DNA of 64,000 nucleotides, taken from Celeribacter litoreus (GTDB taxonomy: Bacteria > Pseudomonadota > Alphaproteobacteria > Rhodobacterales > Rhodobacteraceae). The position numbers and the translations under genes are program-made. The number at the start of each line of letters is the position of its first letter. The first letter of the stretch is position 1. Positions 62,360 through 64,000 of the stretch are shown in pieces. The notes under the pieces were generated by a model, which worked only from the letters and a program-made list of their open reading frames with translations, made no database searches and was not told the origin of the DNA. The stretch lies in the NCBI RefSeq assembly GCF_020165855.1, contig NZ_JAIUFY010000014.1, positions 519,636-583,635 on the forward strand, in the 5' to 3' direction.

Positions 62360-63757
62360 ATGACTGACATGACCCGACCGACTCGCGTTCTCATTGCCGA
62401 TCTGATCGGCCTCGCATTTGATGCGGATGGCCAGCCTGATCCGTCCGAGGCCCGCACCTATATTGAGGGGGTCGAGGGCTGTTCGTTCCATTTCGGTCCT
62501 GCGGCTGACAAGCCCTCTGGTGCAGCCGATCCCGCGCTTGTCGACTTCTATTATTGCCCGAATGTGTCGACGCGAGAGGAGCTTCTCTCCCTCTGTGCGG
62601 ACAACGCCTATGATGCGCTGATCGCTGCGGCGACGTTTATTCCGGCGGAATGCCGGTTTGACCTCGGCGGTGTGCGTATCGGGGCAGGGACCGGCAATAT
62701 GGGGTCGGAGAGTTGGGGCGGCGGGAATGGTCTCGGCGGTGTTGCCCCTCTGATGAACACGCCCGGGATCAACAGCCGTGCGACCGCGCAGATGGTCTGG
62801 AAGGCTCTCATGTCCGCACTGCCGGATTTGCCGTTCGACACGCTCCATGATCGCGTCGCTGCAGGCACGTTCGACACCGGTCGTCATCTGCGTGATTTCC
62901 CGACCTCGAAACTCGAAGGCCAGAAACTTGCTGTTATTGGATATGGCAATATCGGCCGCGAAGTCGCTAAGCTCGGCACAGCGTTTCATATGGATGTCGC
63001 GATCTTTGCCCGTCCGCGCCATAAGAAGTGGATTGAAGCCGAGGGTTTTACCTATGCCGCGACGATTGAAGAGGCCGCGAGTTCGGCAAATGCGCTCTCC
63101 GTCCACCTTGGTCTCGGCCCGATGGATGCCGACCGGGGCGTGCCCGCCAACACCGGCCTGATTAACGCAGAGGTTCTGTCTGCCATGGCGCGCGGCGGTG
63201 TGCTCATCAATTTCGACCGTGGGGAACTGGTTGACACAAGTGCGCTCGATGTTGCACTCGCGTCCGGTCAAATCGGACGAGCTATCATTGACGCGGATGT
63301 TTTTGTCTCAGAGGAGACCGGTGAGGTTACTGGCCCGATGGCGCCCTATCTCCCGCTCTTGGAGCAACACGCAGACAAACTCTGCTTATTGCCGCATGCA
63401 GCGGCAGATACCGATCACCCGACCCGCGTGGCGGGGGCAAAACAGGCGGTTGATCAAATTCTGTCGGTGATACGGGAACGTGTGGTTGTGAATGCCGTCG
63501 GGGATGTGCCCGAGGAGCTAACTTCAGGTAGTTCAATCGTCCCGGCCGGTGTCGGCGCGATCCGTTTGGAACGATTGATTTCGACGTTGGAGGCTTCAGG
63601 CGGAGACAAGCTGAGAAGCCTTGTCTCCGACTTACATGCAAATCTTGAACGGATGTCAAAGCCGGATGCGGACGCGGCACATGCCCTGATGTTCGACCTG
63701 AACAGACTGCGGGCTCTCATGAACGAGTTTGGCCTCGAAGGGCCGATGCAGACCTGA
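62360..63757 (+). CDS. Long D-2-hydroxyacid dehydrogenase-like protein
   Basis: 465 residues, versus ~310-340 for simple family members. The NAD motif VIGYGNIGREVAKLG lies near residues 192-206; catalytic Arg287 (NFDRGELVDTSAL) and His346 (LLPHAAADTDHP) are present, while the usual Glu region reads DADVFVSEE. The N-terminal domain is diverged, and a ~85-residue helical C-terminal extension has no ACT-domain pattern. Likely oxidises or reduces a 2-oxo/2-hydroxy acid in the cluster; the substrate is unknown. Confidence 0.8.
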   Translation: MTDMTRPTRVLIADLIGLAFDADGQPDPSEARTYIEGVEGCSFHFGPAADKPSGAADPALVDFYYCPNVSTREELLSLCADNAYDALIAAATFIPAECRFDLGGVRIGAGTGNMGSESWGGGNGLGGVAPLMNTPGINSRATAQMVWKALMSALPDLPFDTLHDRVAAGTFDTGRHLRDFPTSKLEGQKLAVIGYGNIGREVAKLGTAFHMDVAIFARPRHKKWIEAEGFTYAATIEEAASSANALSVHLGLGPMDADRGVPANTGLINAEVLSAMARGGVLINFDRGELVDTSALDVALASGQIGRAIIDADVFVSEETGEVTGPMAPYLPLLEQHADKLCLLPHAAADTDHPTRVAGAKQAVDQILSVIRERVVVNAVGDVPEELTSGSSIVPAGVGAIRLERLISTLEASGGDKLRSLVSDLHANLERMSKPDADAAHALMFDLNRLRALMNEFGLEGPMQT

Positions 63758-63879
63758 ACGGGTGAATCCTTCGAAAGCTCTGTGTAGAGATACTTTGGGA
63801 GCTTTAGGTATGTCTGCTCAGAAGTGAAAAGGAACCGGCGTGTCGACTTCATTACGGACATTTACGTTTGCCGCAGCGA

Positions 63880-64000
63880 ATGTCCGGTTTCCGCCGATTC
63901 TGTGGAAAAACTAGTGTTTTTGAGCGCAGAAATCGGCGTTCCAAACTCGGCCCAATCGCCTTTCCTATCAGGCTTTTTGCGGCCGCTGCGGTGCAGGAAA
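63880..64000. mobile_element. Possible edge of an insertion sequence
   Basis: Seen: CGCCGATT (63892-63899) followed by TCTGTGGAAAAAC, with the inverse AATCGGCG at 63931-63938. From memory, CCGCCGATTCTGTGGAAAAAC-like ends occur at the borders of transposase-bearing elements in Roseobacter-group genomes. No transposase reading frame falls inside the window, so this is tentative. Confidence 0.3.

Overview
The window is a GC-rich stretch of a marine alphaproteobacterial chromosome, most likely a Rhodobacterales (Roseobacter-group) member. This rests on synteny I recognise: the order dusB(nifR3)-ntrB-ntrC-ntrY-ntrX-trkA-trkH-hfq-hflX, a fused ispDF, the DUF6477/DUF6456 divergent pair, and many TRAP, BCCT and ABC uptake genes. 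No rRNA operon, CRISPR array or intact tRNA was seen. The only RNA-gene trace is the 3' part of a tRNA-Ser at about 48035-48097.

Region 1 (1-31750) is core genome. It holds guaA, a DUF6477/DUF6456 pair that resembles the gene-transfer-agent activator locus, convergent oxyR and peroxiredoxin genes, and lipA abutting a THUMP-domain RNA methyltransferase. These are followed by hpt, a COQ10/RatA-like START protein, an ammonium transporter, pncC-pgpA and ispDF. Next come the nitrogen-regulation and potassium-uptake run, hfq-hflX, a penicillin-acylase-family hydrolase, a beta-hydroxyacid dehydrogenase, rlmE, an Rrf2 (NsrR-like) regulator and an FAH-family hydrolase. NtrC and NtrX both lack the sigma54-contacting GAFTGA loop, as is known for Rhodobacter NtrC.

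Region 2 (31750-51100) is accessory and more broken up. It contains a lower-GC SGNH-like orphan and an AraC-controlled operon (glycine-zipper lipoprotein, a 44-residue small ORF, membrane proteins, an NmrA-type SDR). It also has a DUF2322 gene, a BCCT transporter next to what looks like a decayed universal-stress gene, and a LysR/old-yellow-enzyme/SnoaL group that ends in a luciferase-like pseudogene. A TRAP transporter is joined to an N-acyl-D-amino-acid deacylase under a divergent LysR. The tRNA-Ser remnant follows (a probable integration scar), and then a second AraC/NmrA/small-membrane-protein group.

Region 3 (51105-63757) is a catabolic cluster controlled by a GntR/FCD regulator: a divergent succinate-semialdehyde-type dehydrogenase; then GntR, a two-cysteine proline-racemase-family epimerase, an amino-acid ABC transporter (binding protein, permease, ATPase), an aldehyde dehydrogenase, a GMC alcohol oxidase/dehydrogenase, an HpaI-type aldolase, a DadA-type D-amino-acid dehydrogenase and an unusually long D-2-hydroxyacid dehydrogenase. 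The start resembles hydroxyproline catabolism (epimerise, oxidise the D-isomer), but the HypD deaminase is absent. An aldolase, a GMC enzyme and a 2-hydroxyacid dehydrogenase are present instead, so the substrate may be a different hydroxylated amino or imino acid. This is the best candidate for an undescribed pathway. The last ~120 bases look like the edge of an insertion sequence.
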